This document shows, piece after piece, positions 1 through 14,899 of a stretch of 64,000 bases of DNA. The notes beneath the pieces were generated by a model that was not told the origin of the DNA, searched no databases, and saw only the letters and a program-made list of their open reading frames with translations. Positions within the stretch are counted from its first letter, which is position 1. Each line of letters begins with the position of its first letter. The stretch is from Syngnathus acus (lineage: Eukaryota > Chordata > Actinopteri > Syngnathiformes > Syngnathidae). The position numbers and the translations under genes were made by a program. The stretch lies in the NCBI RefSeq assembly GCF_901709675.1, contig NC_051096.1, positions 3,809,001-3,873,000 of the forward strand, given 5' to 3'.

Positions 1-153
1 CTTCCAGCTCAGTAGTAGTATCGGCGGCAAGGCTCCCTGTGGAAATGACAGTTTTTTTTTTTTTTTAGCGACTGTAGAAAGATTGCGTCGTGAAAATATT
101 GTCCTACCTTGAGCCAGTGCGATCACAACAAAGGCGGCGATGATGAGTTTCAT
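1..153 (-). CDS. Apolipoprotein / type-IV antifreeze-like secreted protein, 5' end only
   Basis: Two coding exons are visible on the minus strand: 153 down to 108, then 36 down to 1, where the window ends. They join in frame (phase 1, GT donor at 107-106, acceptor AG at 38-37). The product begins MKLIIAAFVVIALAQGSLA, a typical secretory signal peptide, followed by a threonine-rich start of the mature chain (ADTTTELE). The ALAQGS-type end of the signal peptide and the exon break inside it resemble fish type-IV antifreeze protein (AFP4), a small helical apolipoprotein relative made in liver. Apolipoprotein A-II is a second possibility. Only about 27 residues are visible, so the family call is tentative; the secreted nature is well supported. 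A 5' noncoding exon and TATA-like box lie just upstream. Confidence 0.55.
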   Translation of the reverse strand, partial: MKLIIAAFVVIALAQGRTIFSRRNLSTVAKKKKKLSFPQGALPPILLLSWK

Positions 154-256
154 GGTTGCAGTTTGGATGAGACCTGGAAAAGATTTTCAGGCGTCTTATT
201 TTAACATGTGCTACTACAATTTGTAAAACAATCTTCATGTGCAGGATAGAACATAC

Positions 257-290
257 CTGAGGTACTGGAGGATTCGGACCGGATGATGGT
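257..290 (-). other. 5' noncoding exon of the AFP4-like gene
   Basis: On the minus strand a GT donor (GTATGT, starting at 256) follows the exon end at 257. The matching acceptor lies near 172, a short distance before the ATG at 153, so the gene has a leader exon and a short intron. The 5' limit (about 288-290) is inferred from the TATA-like box at 315-321; no transcription start can be read directly. Confidence 0.45.
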
Positions 291-314
291 GGCTCCTTGC
301 CCGTTTGGAGCCTT

Positions 315-321
315 TCTTATA
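315..321 (-). promoter_or_regulatory. TATA-like box (CTATAAG)
   Basis: Minus-strand CTATAAG lies about 58 bases upstream of the donor of the putative leader exon, which would place initiation near 288. Spacing and strand fit a TATA promoter for the AFP4-like gene, as is common for liver-expressed secreted proteins. Confidence 0.4.
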
Positions 322-329
322 GTCGGGGT

Positions 330-5091
<4,762 letters not shown>

Positions 5092-6357
5092 ACCAACCCT
5101 CAGGTAACACTACCTGAGGATTATTCCGAAAGCACATCCAGCCACAAACAAGCTCTTGTCTTGTTACTTTTTGGTGCCTAACAACGTTTACCTTTTTGTC
5201 AAATTGGCCAACCAGCTGGCTGGAGCTGACGTGTCTTGTCTAAAATAGCTGCAAGTTCACTAAGCCTTTTATTATGACTGAAACAGTACACAGAGGAGGC
5301 TTGGCAGTATTATGCATGGAAATGACATTGTTGTGATTCTTTTGTATTATTTCAGTCGCTCTGAAGGCAGCTCAGGTGTAGCAGTGTGTTTCGGAATCCC
5401 ATCGCGGTATTGCGGTACAACTAGGACCTTATTATGTTTATGCTACAAATGTGACATAATACATTTCCCCGCTAATTTGAGCCTTATATCGTCTGCGTGT
5501 CAAAAACAACAAAATAATTTAATTCGGCAGCCTCAGTAAGTCGACACGACGAAATAATTGGTAGCATGAGCGCTCAAGTCGTTTCCCTCTTGTGGTGCAC
5601 AACATTAGATTAGGAAGGATTTAATTATCCTTACAACCACTCGGAGGTATGTTTAATCCCTACAGTGATTTTAGTTTGTGCAGAAAGGGTGAAAATGGCG
5701 AACAATAGACCATTCACATGATGCGATGCTCACTCTTGAGAACACTGCTCCCATATTTATGCCCGGCCTTGCCTTTCACTTTATGATGATTGTATTGTCT
5801 CATATAAAATACAGTTTGTCTATGTAAGAAGGAGATATGTTACTTAAACCATTTCTATCACATTTCTTTTAATGCAGCTTTTGTTCTTGTATTAAATGCG
5901 GGATATGAGAAGTCCAGACGCCCCTGGTGGGTCATGGCTTGTGCTGTGATGAGACCACAAAAATGTCAGGAGACCGTCTAACCTTTATTTAGTATTATCT
6001 GAGCACGCGCAGAAGTTTGAATGTGAATGGTTCATTCTGAAAGCAGCCACATCCCAAGAGGGTGTGCACACTTATGCAGTCACAATGTCTGTATTCTTCC
6101 CCTTCTCACAAAAGGTACACATTTATAGTAGGAAAATTTGCAAAATTATTTACCTGACTATTTTTTACATATCTCAAAGGCGTGTTGACTTTTCTATATC
6201 CGCTGTATTTTTTGCCTTTGGTGCATGGTGTTTCTAATATGTTTTAACCGAACAGTATTGGTTTCTCAAGGAGTTCACAAAGTCATCGTTGTGTGTATTT
6301 TCTATGCGAATTTTTGTATTCACTGTTTATACATTTAGTAGATTTATATATAATAAA
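5092..6357 (+). other. lix1l: lix1l 3' untranslated region
   Basis: After the TAA at 5089-5091 no further coding exon is visible. A canonical AATAAA at 6352-6357 lies about 400 bases before the next gene start, so the 3' UTR is probably about 1.28 kb. The exact cleavage site cannot be seen. Confidence 0.6.
6352..6357 (+). terminator. lix1l: Poly(A) signal AATAAA of lix1l
   Basis: A perfect AATAAA in the plus orientation, about 1.26 kb after the lix1l stop and before sf3b4, in an AT-rich context. Confidence 0.55.
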
Positions 6358-6764
6358 ACGCAAGAGGATACATGTTTACACGTGGGATGTTTTTATTTCT
6401 TTCAAATATAATATAATGTTAAATTCTGTGCAGCTGACCTTTTTTGCTATGCGCACACTTGTCATGTTTTAATCTTGGGCTATTTTCCGTTGTTATTAAA
6501 GAGATAATGCTGCAAATTAATACAAAAAAACCTCAATGAAATTTCATTACATTCGAAATGGCCAACATGGAGCCCAAACGGTCCAAAAAACACTACATAT
6601 AATTAATTGTGTCGCAATTTTGTAGAAATATTCATTTATGACCGTTTGGAGAGAAAATACTTTTTTATTTTTTACATTTTTAAATGACGTGTTAACTTCC
6701 GCATACGTATCCGGAAAAGGCGGGGCTATCTTCAAGCGGTTCCCCACTGCGTTGTTCATTCAAC

Positions 6765-8810
6765 ATGGCAGCGGGACCAATTTCCGAAAGAAATCAAGGT
6801 AATTCAATCAAGCCTTTGCAAGCTATTTGCAATAAAGGGTATTTTTACTATATGTGGCTTTTTGCAGCTGCTTTACGTCCATTGAGATGCTCTCCTCCGT
6901 TCGTTTCCATTGCGGTGCTATTGTAGCTAGCAAGCATGTGCTGTACTGTCGTCGTAACTCCACATTTAGCTAATTCTTAAATTTTATCCGATGTGGTGTC
7001 TGATAAAACTTTACATGCTGTTAATTATATTAGTTTGTAATATTCTTTGAGGCATCTTTTGGGGGTAAGTAAGTAAGATACGTGCTAACGGATGCGGTTA
7101 GCCTAGCGGGCTAGTTAGCTAACAGAGGGTCCCTGGGAATGAAGTACGGCAAGAGAAAAAGCTCAATTCAGTCTCTTTATTGTGCAAAAACGTCTTGTTT
7201 ATAAAAACTAAATTTTAATTTGCGCAAGTTAGGTTGGCAGCTTATTTAATTTATGTAGGTTCTTCTGACTTAGTTATGTGTTTACTTAATGCTTCTACCT
7301 TTTATGCAGTGGGTACGTACACCGACGTTATATTCAATGAAATTGTATTTTTCTGAATTTTACAGATGCCACAGTGTATGTGGGCGGGCTGGATGAGAAA
7401 GTATCCGAGCCATTATTATGGGAGCTTTTCCTGCAAGCTGGCCCTGTTGTCAACACACACATGCCAAAAGACAGGGTGACAGGCCAACACCAAGGTATGC
7501 ACAAATATTGGAAAGAAAATGCGTGGATGCAACTAGTAATGACTGAGAACCTTGCATGAGTTGATTATCTCCTTCGTTTTAGGATATGGCTTTGTGGAGT
7601 TCCTGAGCGAAGAAGATGCAGATTACGCCATCAAAATCATGAACATGATCAAACTTTATGGCAAGCCCATCCGCGTCAACAAGGCATCGGCACACAACAA
7701 GAATCTGGACGTGGGCGCCAACATCTTCATCGGCAACCTGGACTCGGAAATCGACGAGAAGCTGCTCTACGACACCTTCAGCGCCTTCGGGGTGATCCTG
7801 CAGACACCCAAGATCATGCGTGACCCTGACACGGGCAACTCCAAGGGCTACGCCTTCATCAACTTTGCCAGTTTCGACGCGTCCGATGCCGCCATCGAGG
7901 CCATGAATGGCCAGTACCTGTGCAACCGGCCCATCACCGTCTCCTACGCCTTCAAGAAGGACTCCAAGGGTGAGCGACACGGGTCAGCCGCTGAGCGGCT
8001 GCTGGCCGCCCAGAACCCGCTTTCGCAGGCCGACCGGCCCCACCAGCTGTTCGCCGACGCGCCGCCTCCGCAGGCCATTCCGCCGCCCGTGTTGACCACA
8101 TTGGGACACGCGGCCATGGGCATGCCGGGCGGGATGCCGCCTCCTGGCGTCTTTCCCCCAATGCCGCCGCCGGGCGCCATGTCGGGCATGCCGCACGGTA
8201 TGGCGATGCATCACAGTCATCAGGCGCAGGTGGGCGGCCACCCTCCCGGACCGCCGCCCTTCCCGCACGGCTCCATGCATGGAGGTAAAGTCACCCTGAA
8301 TTTCTTTTACATTTGATTCATATTTAAATTAGTTCTGAATAATCATTTGAAGTGGACTTTTCTCCTTTAACAGCAGTTTTTTGTCCATTTGCATCCCTCA
8401 GGTCTGCCTCAGATGCCCATGCCCCCTCCAGCGCCTCCCGGCATGGTGCCCCCGCCTCCCGCTCCCCCAGGCTCCAGTCAAGCCCGTGCGCCGCTCCCTC
8501 CTGGCATGCCCCCGCCGCCCCCCATGGGCATGCCTTCCCGAGCTCCCTACGGACCTCCCATGGGTACGTCCAAAAACTGCCCCTTCTTCACTGCCATCAT
8601 GTTTTTTCACACGTTGGCTTCCCTTCTGTCTCAGGTCACCCTATGCCGCCCGGTATGAGAGGACCTCCGCCTCCTCCCATGCCCCCACCGGGCTACGGCG
8701 CTGCCCCGCCTCGCCCTCCTCCCTTTGGGTTCCAGAGAGCACCACCGATGCCACCCAGGCCGCCAGTCCCACCACCTCGGGTTCCCATAAGGCCACCCAT
8801 GCCAACATAA
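6765..8810 (+). CDS. sf3b4: Splicing factor 3B subunit 4 (SAP49)
   Basis: Five coding exons: 6765-6798, 7366-7494, 7583-8284, 8402-8563 and 8635-8810; total 1203 nt, 400 residues (human about 424). The start [20 protein letters not shown] matches the family exactly. Two RRM RNA-binding domains (about residues 13-91 and 100-179) carry clear RNP motifs: VYVGGL and GYGFVEF in the first, IFIGNL and GYAFINF in the second. The rest is a long proline/glycine/methionine-rich tail (GMPPP-type repeats) that differs in detail between species. SF3B4 is part of the SF3b complex of U2 snRNP and contacts pre-mRNA upstream of the branch point in the nucleus. Exon 3 carries most of both RRMs. The next gene is sv2a; sf3b4 and sv2a are neighbours in human as well, as I recall. 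Confidence 0.97.
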
Positions 8811-8952
8811 TACTTCACAAATTGTTTCTTTCATCTACTTTCATTTCTCTCATTTTGTTAAAGAAAAAGAATCAAGTGCAGTTTGTAAGGTTTGATTGTT
8901 TTAATAGCTTTGTATTTTAGGTGGGTCACTGTACAGATGAAGACCCTTCTCG

Positions 8953-8958
8953 AATAAA
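8953..8958 (+). terminator. sf3b4: Poly(A) signal AATAAA of sf3b4
   Basis: AATAAA 142 bases after the sf3b4 stop codon, in the correct orientation, giving a short 3' UTR typical of this housekeeping gene. Confidence 0.7.
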
Positions 8959-9110
8959 ACCTTTAGTACTATTCATGTGTAATGCCACTTTATTTCAGAC
9001 CGCGACCAATACGAGCCCTTGACTCTTGAGTACCCACCGATACCAAGTAAAACTCAAACAACTCTGATTTAGAATTTTTTTTGCAATTAACAAAAGTGCA
9101 GATTCAAACA

Positions 9111-9446
9111 GGCAAAAGTACACATACACTTAACAGTGGACTGTAACCATGTGAATTGATGGACTGATGTGTTGAAATGCTTTGTCGCCCCCTCGTGGTG
9201 AATATCTGAAGCACATTCTTAAACCATTGTAACTTCATAGCCGATGGAGTACCGTAAACTAGTACGGTTGTACTGCACACGTTCTTCTCAGCTGCGGGGC
9301 AAAAATACACGTACACGTAAGGTACCGAACTGCATAATAATGAATTGATAGTGGACGGATAATTTGAAGTGCGCAGCCGCCCTCTCGTGGTGAATATCAG
9401 CAACACATGTTTAAACTATTATAAATCTAGCCGATGGAGTACCGCT
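9111..9446. repeat. Degenerate tandem duplication, about 190-bp unit
   Basis: Two diverged copies lie head to tail. GGCAAAAGTACACATACAC at 9111 corresponds to GGCAAAAATACACGTACAC at 9298; CTCGTGGTGAATAT recurs about 191 bases later; GCCGATGGAGTACCG recurs 190 bases later (9240 and 9430). The second copy is partial. Each copy carries a CCCCCTCGTGG-type motif resembling a CTCF core (minus orientation). It lies between sf3b4 and the sv2a leader exon and has no coding content. Confidence 0.75.
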
Positions 9447-9605
9447 TGTACTTTTATTTATATTTTTACTGTATATTATTTAAAGAATAGTTTTGACTCA
9501 TGCTTGAAGTAAGAGTAGCATACAAAACCATAAATTGAAATGTGAGTAGAAAGTCGCTGGGGAGAAAAAAAAAGTCAAAACAGATACCGGGAAAATATAG
9601 TCAAG

Positions 9606-9805
9606 TCGTGTCGTGCAACAATATGTGTGTATTTTTTAGGAGGGAGGGAGGGGGCGGGGGTACTTCACAATGACTGCGTGTAGGCGTGGGCTCCTCTCAT
9701 CATCATCATCATCATCACCACCACCACAGCAGAAGCCTCCTCCTTCTTCCTCCTCCTCATCATCAGCAGCACCACCACATCATCCTCTGAAGCCCGAGAG
9801 GCGCG
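9606..9805 (+). other. sv2a: Putative 5' noncoding first exon of sv2a
   Basis: A GC/CTC-rich block ends in a consensus donor (GCG then GTGAGT, donor at 9806). The coding exon that follows has an acceptor (CCTTCCAG, ending 11460) 41 bases before the sv2a ATG, so an upstream leader exon is required; this is the best candidate. It contains TCA/CCA/CTC trinucleotide runs (9696-9785) and an upstream ATG at 9670. The 5' limit is a guess. Confidence 0.45.
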
Positions 9806-11460
9806 GTGAGTACTTAGCGGAAAAAACGTCACGTTTTCACGTATTTACTCGGTTTTTGGACCTTGCTGCAACAGACGCAATGGGCGCAACAATTAACGCG
9901 TTTTTTTTTTTTTTTTTGTGAACGTGTGTTTGGGAGTGGGGGGTGTACTGCGGGTCGTGACAAGCTTTCCAGTTGGGCGGATTTCCATTGATTCCACGCA
10001 ATAAATCAGCTAATTGGCCTTCTGACGTTTTTTTTTTTTTCGCTCCCCGATTTGAGTGGCGTTGTGGTTGCCGTTTCTCTGTGCAACAGAGGCCTTCCCT
10101 TCTTTCCTTTCCTCCCCGCCTCCCTTGCTCTCCTCCCCATTATGAATGCACCGGAGGCTTTATTTGCACAATTGCACCTGCGAGAGAGAGGCCAATGCAA
10201 ATAACAAGCGCACAATAATAGCAAGCGTGAGTGCAGTGAGGTTAGTCTTTATTTTTTCTTCCCGACGTGTACAAATGGAGGCGAGGCGATGCCATGCAAT
10301 GCTGATTTCCCTTGAATGGAGCACGAGGGAACCTGTTTAAAATGTCTTGGAAATTCTCTTTATTTGTTGGCTTGTGGTTTATAGGTGTTAACATGTTACG
10401 ATTTAATAGAAATAAAAATGTATATGATAATTTACATATTTTTTAAGTCTTGGCATAGGTTGAAATGGCCCCATCAGGAGAAAAAAAAAGATTCATGTTG
10501 CCTTCAGGGACGGTCTGAAATCACAGTTTTATTTGCTACAACGTAATTTGTGAAACGTTTATTTTGAGTACGTCTGCCTGTCGATCGTTACTCCATCAAT
10601 CTGTCCTCCATCCTTCAGTTTTTCACGAGATGCAGTCAAACAGTGTGCCCTCACAAAGATAAACTGTCCAAATTTTTAATTGTCATATTTAAAAAAAAAT
10701 ACATACACATCTATTGTTTTGCTATGTCCTTAGAGGGTTGTACTTTTGGGCACACTTGATATTTTGACTAAAGACCCTCACACCACCTGTCAGACCTCAA
10801 AAGGCAATGCTGGATGTTTTTGGGCTATTGTGCAAACATGACTGGGCCCCTTTTTGGTGTTTGTGCTATTTAAAAGAGAAAAACAGAAAATGAAAGATAT
10901 GATGATTATACACACGATTGGGCAGGCTTTAATGAACAATCAATTTCATGCCTGGCTTGTTTTTAGCGCCTCACTCCTGAGACGATTTGGCCATTTTTCT
11001 TTCCACCCATTATTTGTAGCACCCGGGAGGCCAGCGTTGTTTGTACGCCTCTGTGGTGTTAAAACCTGTTCAAATGTAGTGGGTGAGTCAGGAAAGAAAT
11101 GAATACAATGCACAAGTGAATTCATTTTTTTTTTTTCTTCTAGCATAAGGTTATGTTAGGGTTAGGTCTAAAATGTTTTTTGTTATTGTTCTGGCCAATG
11201 ATTTTTTCTTTGGGGAGTCTTTACTGCATTGTGTTGTCCGCACTTAGACACTTCCAGTCACAACAGTGACTCAGCACTGACCTCCTGCGTGGCAAATGGA
11301 CATTTGGAACCAAAGTGGGCTAGCACCATTTTAGTTTTTTGTAGCAAAGGCTGACCTAGCAAACTCTGCCTCCTATAGGTCAAAATTGCAACTAAGCATT
11401 GATTTCAACCAGAAAAGAAATGTTTTTTTGTATGGCTCACTTCCAATCTTCCCTTCCAGT
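9806..11460 (+). other. sv2a: sv2a leader intron
   Basis: About 1.65 kb between the putative leader exon and the first coding exon. It contains long T-runs (9901-9917, 10028-10040) and no supported exon, RNA gene or mobile element. Confidence 0.5.
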
Positions 11461-11501
11461 CGGTGAACTTTTGCCACCAAAGCCAAGCGTCCCCTCACAA
11501 A

Positions 11502-14500
11502 ATGGAGGACGGCTACCAGAACCGGACGGCCTTCATCAAAGGCGCCAAAGACATCGCCAAGGAAGTCAAGCGTCAGGCCTCCAAGAAGGTGGCCCGCAGC
11601 GTGGACCGCGTCAACGACGAGTACAGCCGCCGCTCCTACAGCCGCTTCGAGGAAGACGAGGATGACGACTATCCGGCGCAGGACGGCGGCGGCGGCGGCT
11701 ACTACCGCGGCGACAGCCAGGCAGCCAACGAAGACGATGAGGGCGGACACAGCGACTCCACAGAGGGTCACGACGAGGACGACGAGATCTACGAGGGCGA
11801 GTACCAGGGCATCCCCCGGGCCGAATCGGGCAAGGGCAGCCTGGCCGGCGGGCCCGGCTCGGTTCCGCAGCAGTTCCGGGACGTGGCGGCTTCCGAAGCG
11901 GAGAGGCGTAAAGACCAGGAGGAGCTGGCGCAGCAGTACGAGAGCATCCTGCAGGAGTGCGGCCACGGAAAGTTCCAGTGGACGCTCTACTTTGTGCTGG
12001 GCTTGGCGCTCATGGCCGACGGCGTGGAGATCTTCGTGGTGGGCTTTGTCCTGCCCAGCGCCGAGAAGGACATGTGTCTGTCCGAGCCCAACAAGAGCAT
12101 GTTGGGTACGCTTTCCCTGGATTGTGCAAGTGTACCGAATGTAGTGTCCGATGACGAGTCCAATAACTTGCTGTGTGCTCCTCCTCAGGTCTGATTGTCT
12201 ATTTCGGGATGATGGTGGGGGCGTTCCTGTGGGGCGCCTTGGCCGACCGGATCGGTCGCCGTCAGTCTCTTCTCATCTCGTTGTCCATCAACAGCATCTT
12301 CTCCTTCTTCTCGTCCTTCGTGCAGGGATACAGCACCTTCCTCTTCTGCAGGCTCCTCTCGGGCGTCGGGTAAAAAAACACAAACGTATTTACTGTAAGT
12401 TGCCAAGAAAACGGTTGGTTGAAATTGCAATTGTGTCAGGATCGGAGGCTCCATTCCCATCGTCTTCTCCTACTACTCGGAGTTTCTGTCCCAGGAGAAG
12501 CGAGGCGAGCACCTCAGCTGGCTCTGCATGTTCTGGATGATCGGCGGCATCTACGCCTCGGCCATGGCCTGGGCCATCATTCCGCATTACGGTGAGTGGC
12601 ACGATGTTTTGGGAAAAGAAAAGTGTCTATTTTGTGTATTCTCTCAGGATGGAGCTTCCAGATGGGTTCGGCCTACCAGTTCCACAGTTGGCGTGTTTTC
12701 GTGCTGGTGTGCGCTTTCCCCTCGGTCGCCGCCATCGCCGCTCTTAGTGCCATGCCAGAGAGTCCGCGCTTCTACTTGGAGGTCAGTCCATCATTTGCTC
12801 AGTTGAAGCTGAGCGGCTAAGAACTCGGCTTTTATCTGGGACCAGAACGGCAAACACGACGAAGGCTGGATGATCCTCAAGCAAGTCCACGACACCAACA
12901 TGCGAGCTAAAGGACACCCGGAGAAAGTCTTTACCGTGAGTGCATCACTATGGAATGTTTTTCCAATTGTCGTTCTTCACACACGTTCTTGAAACATTTT
13001 TTTTTCCTATCCAAGGTGACCACCATCAAGACAGTGAAGCAGATGGACGAGCTGGCGGAAGGTGGCACCGACACGCCTGTCTGGCAGCGCTACCGCCTCA
13101 AAATTATGAGCCTCTCCCAACAGGTGAGCTGAAAAAAAAAAAAATGTTTATCGCCGGGATACGATCCACCAACGCTAACTGAAATTAGCATTGACGGCAC
13201 AGGAATGAAAAACCTCCAAACTGCTCCTTATGTCTTCCATCTCGCCTTTCAATTGGCTAAAATCGAGCTTCCATTTCAAAGTTATGGCGCCACCTATTGT
13301 CTCGGCATGCATTTTAAACCTTGTAAACATGTTTTTGTGTTGATCAATTGTTGATTTTGATTCCTGCAGATCCGCAATAACATCGTTGCCTGCTTCAGCC
13401 CGGAATACAAGCGGACCACTTTTATGCTCATGGCTGTTTGGTTCAGCATGTCGTTCAGGTAACCGCTTTTGTGAATCAAAATGTATTGATTGAGTGATTA
13501 AATAATTGATTCGTGGCAGCTACTACGGCCTGACCGTGTGGTTCCCGGACATGATCAAGTACATCCAGAAGCAGGAATACGATTCGCGCACCAAGACCTT
13601 CAGCAAGGAACGTGTGGAGCATGTCACCTTCAACTTCACGTTGGAGAACCAGGTGCACCGCCAAGGCTATTACTTCAACGACAAGTGAGTAGCTTTTAAC
13701 ACATAGATCAAAAGTCTACACACCCCTGTTCAAATGCCAGATTTTTGTGATACAACAAAGTGAGACTTTTACTCCTTTAGGTTCCTCAACCTAAAGATGA
13801 AATCGATGGTGTTTGAGGACTCCGTGTTTGAGGAGTGCTATTTTGAAGACATCACGTCCACGCACACGGTCTTCCGTAACTGCACCTTCATCGCCAGCTT
13901 GTTTTACAACACGGGTACGACACACAAACACGGCGGCTTTTGTAACCTCCGTTGTCACGGTTGTGTTGGCTGTCACTCTGGCGACAGTGTTGCCAAGCTG
14001 TTGCCACGGCGACACAGCCAGCCTAGGTGAATTTACAAATATTGTGGGAAACTTCTATTTTTTTTTTTTAATGGTTGGGAAACACAGCAAGTTCCAGTGT
14101 GATGAATTAAACGTTATATGTGTGCTGTCAGATTTGTTCAAGTACAGGCTTGTGGATTCCAAATTGGTGAACAGCACCTTCCTACACAACAAGGAAGGCT
14201 GCATGCTGGATTTCAGCGACGACTTCAACAACGCCTACATGATCTACTTCGTCAACTTCCTGGGAACGCTGGCCGTTTTGCCCGGCAATATCGTGTCGGC
14301 TCTGCTCATGGACAAAATTGGTCGTTTGCGGATGCTGGGTAAGCGCAATGACACTAAAATCATCTCACAAAAAGTGGACTAGCTTCAGGGTAACAGAATG
14401 CAAATGGATAACATCATCAATGTAACTATAACGCTTCAAACAATTGCTTCAATCTTTTTTTTTTAATGCACGCAGCGGGGTCCAGCGTCATTTCGTGCGT

Positions 14501-14899
14501 CAGCTGTTTCTTCCTGATGTTCGGCAACAGCGAGTCGGGCATGATCGCCCTCCTGTGTCTTTTCGGTGGGATTAGCATCGCCTCCTGGAACGCCCTGGAT
14601 GTCATCACCGTTGAGCTGTACCCATCTGATAAAAGGTTACATCACTTCCTCTGTCATCAAGGACTACTAAACACTTTTTTGATCGTGGCATTTACATATT
14701 TGATGTTGCCTTCAGGACCACGGCGTTTGGATTCTTGAATGCTTTGTGCAAGCTGGCGGCTGTACTGGGCATCAGCATCTTCCAGTCCTTTGTCGGCATC
14801 ACCAAAGCCATGCCTATTCTGTTTGCCGCCGGCGCACTGGCCGCAGGGAGCTTCCTCGCCACAAAGTTGCCCGAAACCCGGGGTCAGGTGCTGCAGTAG
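11502..14899 (+). CDS. sv2a: Synaptic vesicle glycoprotein 2A
   Basis: Twelve coding exons: 11502-12105, 12189-12369, 12440-12591, 12648-12781, 12846-12935, 13016-13123, 13370-13458, 13520-13684, 13781-13914, 14132-14338, 14476-14635 and 14716-14899; total 2208 nt, 735 residues (human about 742). The start MEDGYQNRTAFIKGAKDIAK is chosen over an in-frame ATG at 11463 because SV2A begins here. The acidic cytosolic N-terminus (HDEDDEIYEGEYQG) precedes the first transmembrane helix (FVLGLALMADGVEIFVVGF). Major-facilitator features follow: GALADRIGRRQSLLIS between helices 2 and 3, and DKIGRLRMLAGSS in the second half. The large luminal loop has NFT, NCT and NST glycosylation sequons and FEDSVFEECYFED pentapeptide-like repeats. 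It ends LPETRGQVLQ. SV2A is a 12-helix synaptic vesicle protein that tunes calcium-triggered release and binds levetiracetam in mammals. Paralog choice (A, not B or C) rests on the N-terminus and the LPETRGQVLQ end. Confidence 0.96.

Noticed and set aside
7579-8280. Long open frames on the minus strand opposite sf3b4 exon 3
   Set aside because: They mirror a GC-rich, strongly constrained coding exon; the minus-strand readings are low-complexity and have no splice or start context.
11463-11501. Alternative sv2a start 13 codons upstream
   Set aside because: In frame, but it lies right after a splice acceptor and adds residues not seen in SV2A proteins; the ATG at 11502 matches the family start.
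11373-11966. 197-codon minus-strand frame opposite the sv2a N-terminus
   Set aside because: A shadow of the acidic, GC-rich sv2a coding sequence; valine/leucine-rich by codon reversal only.
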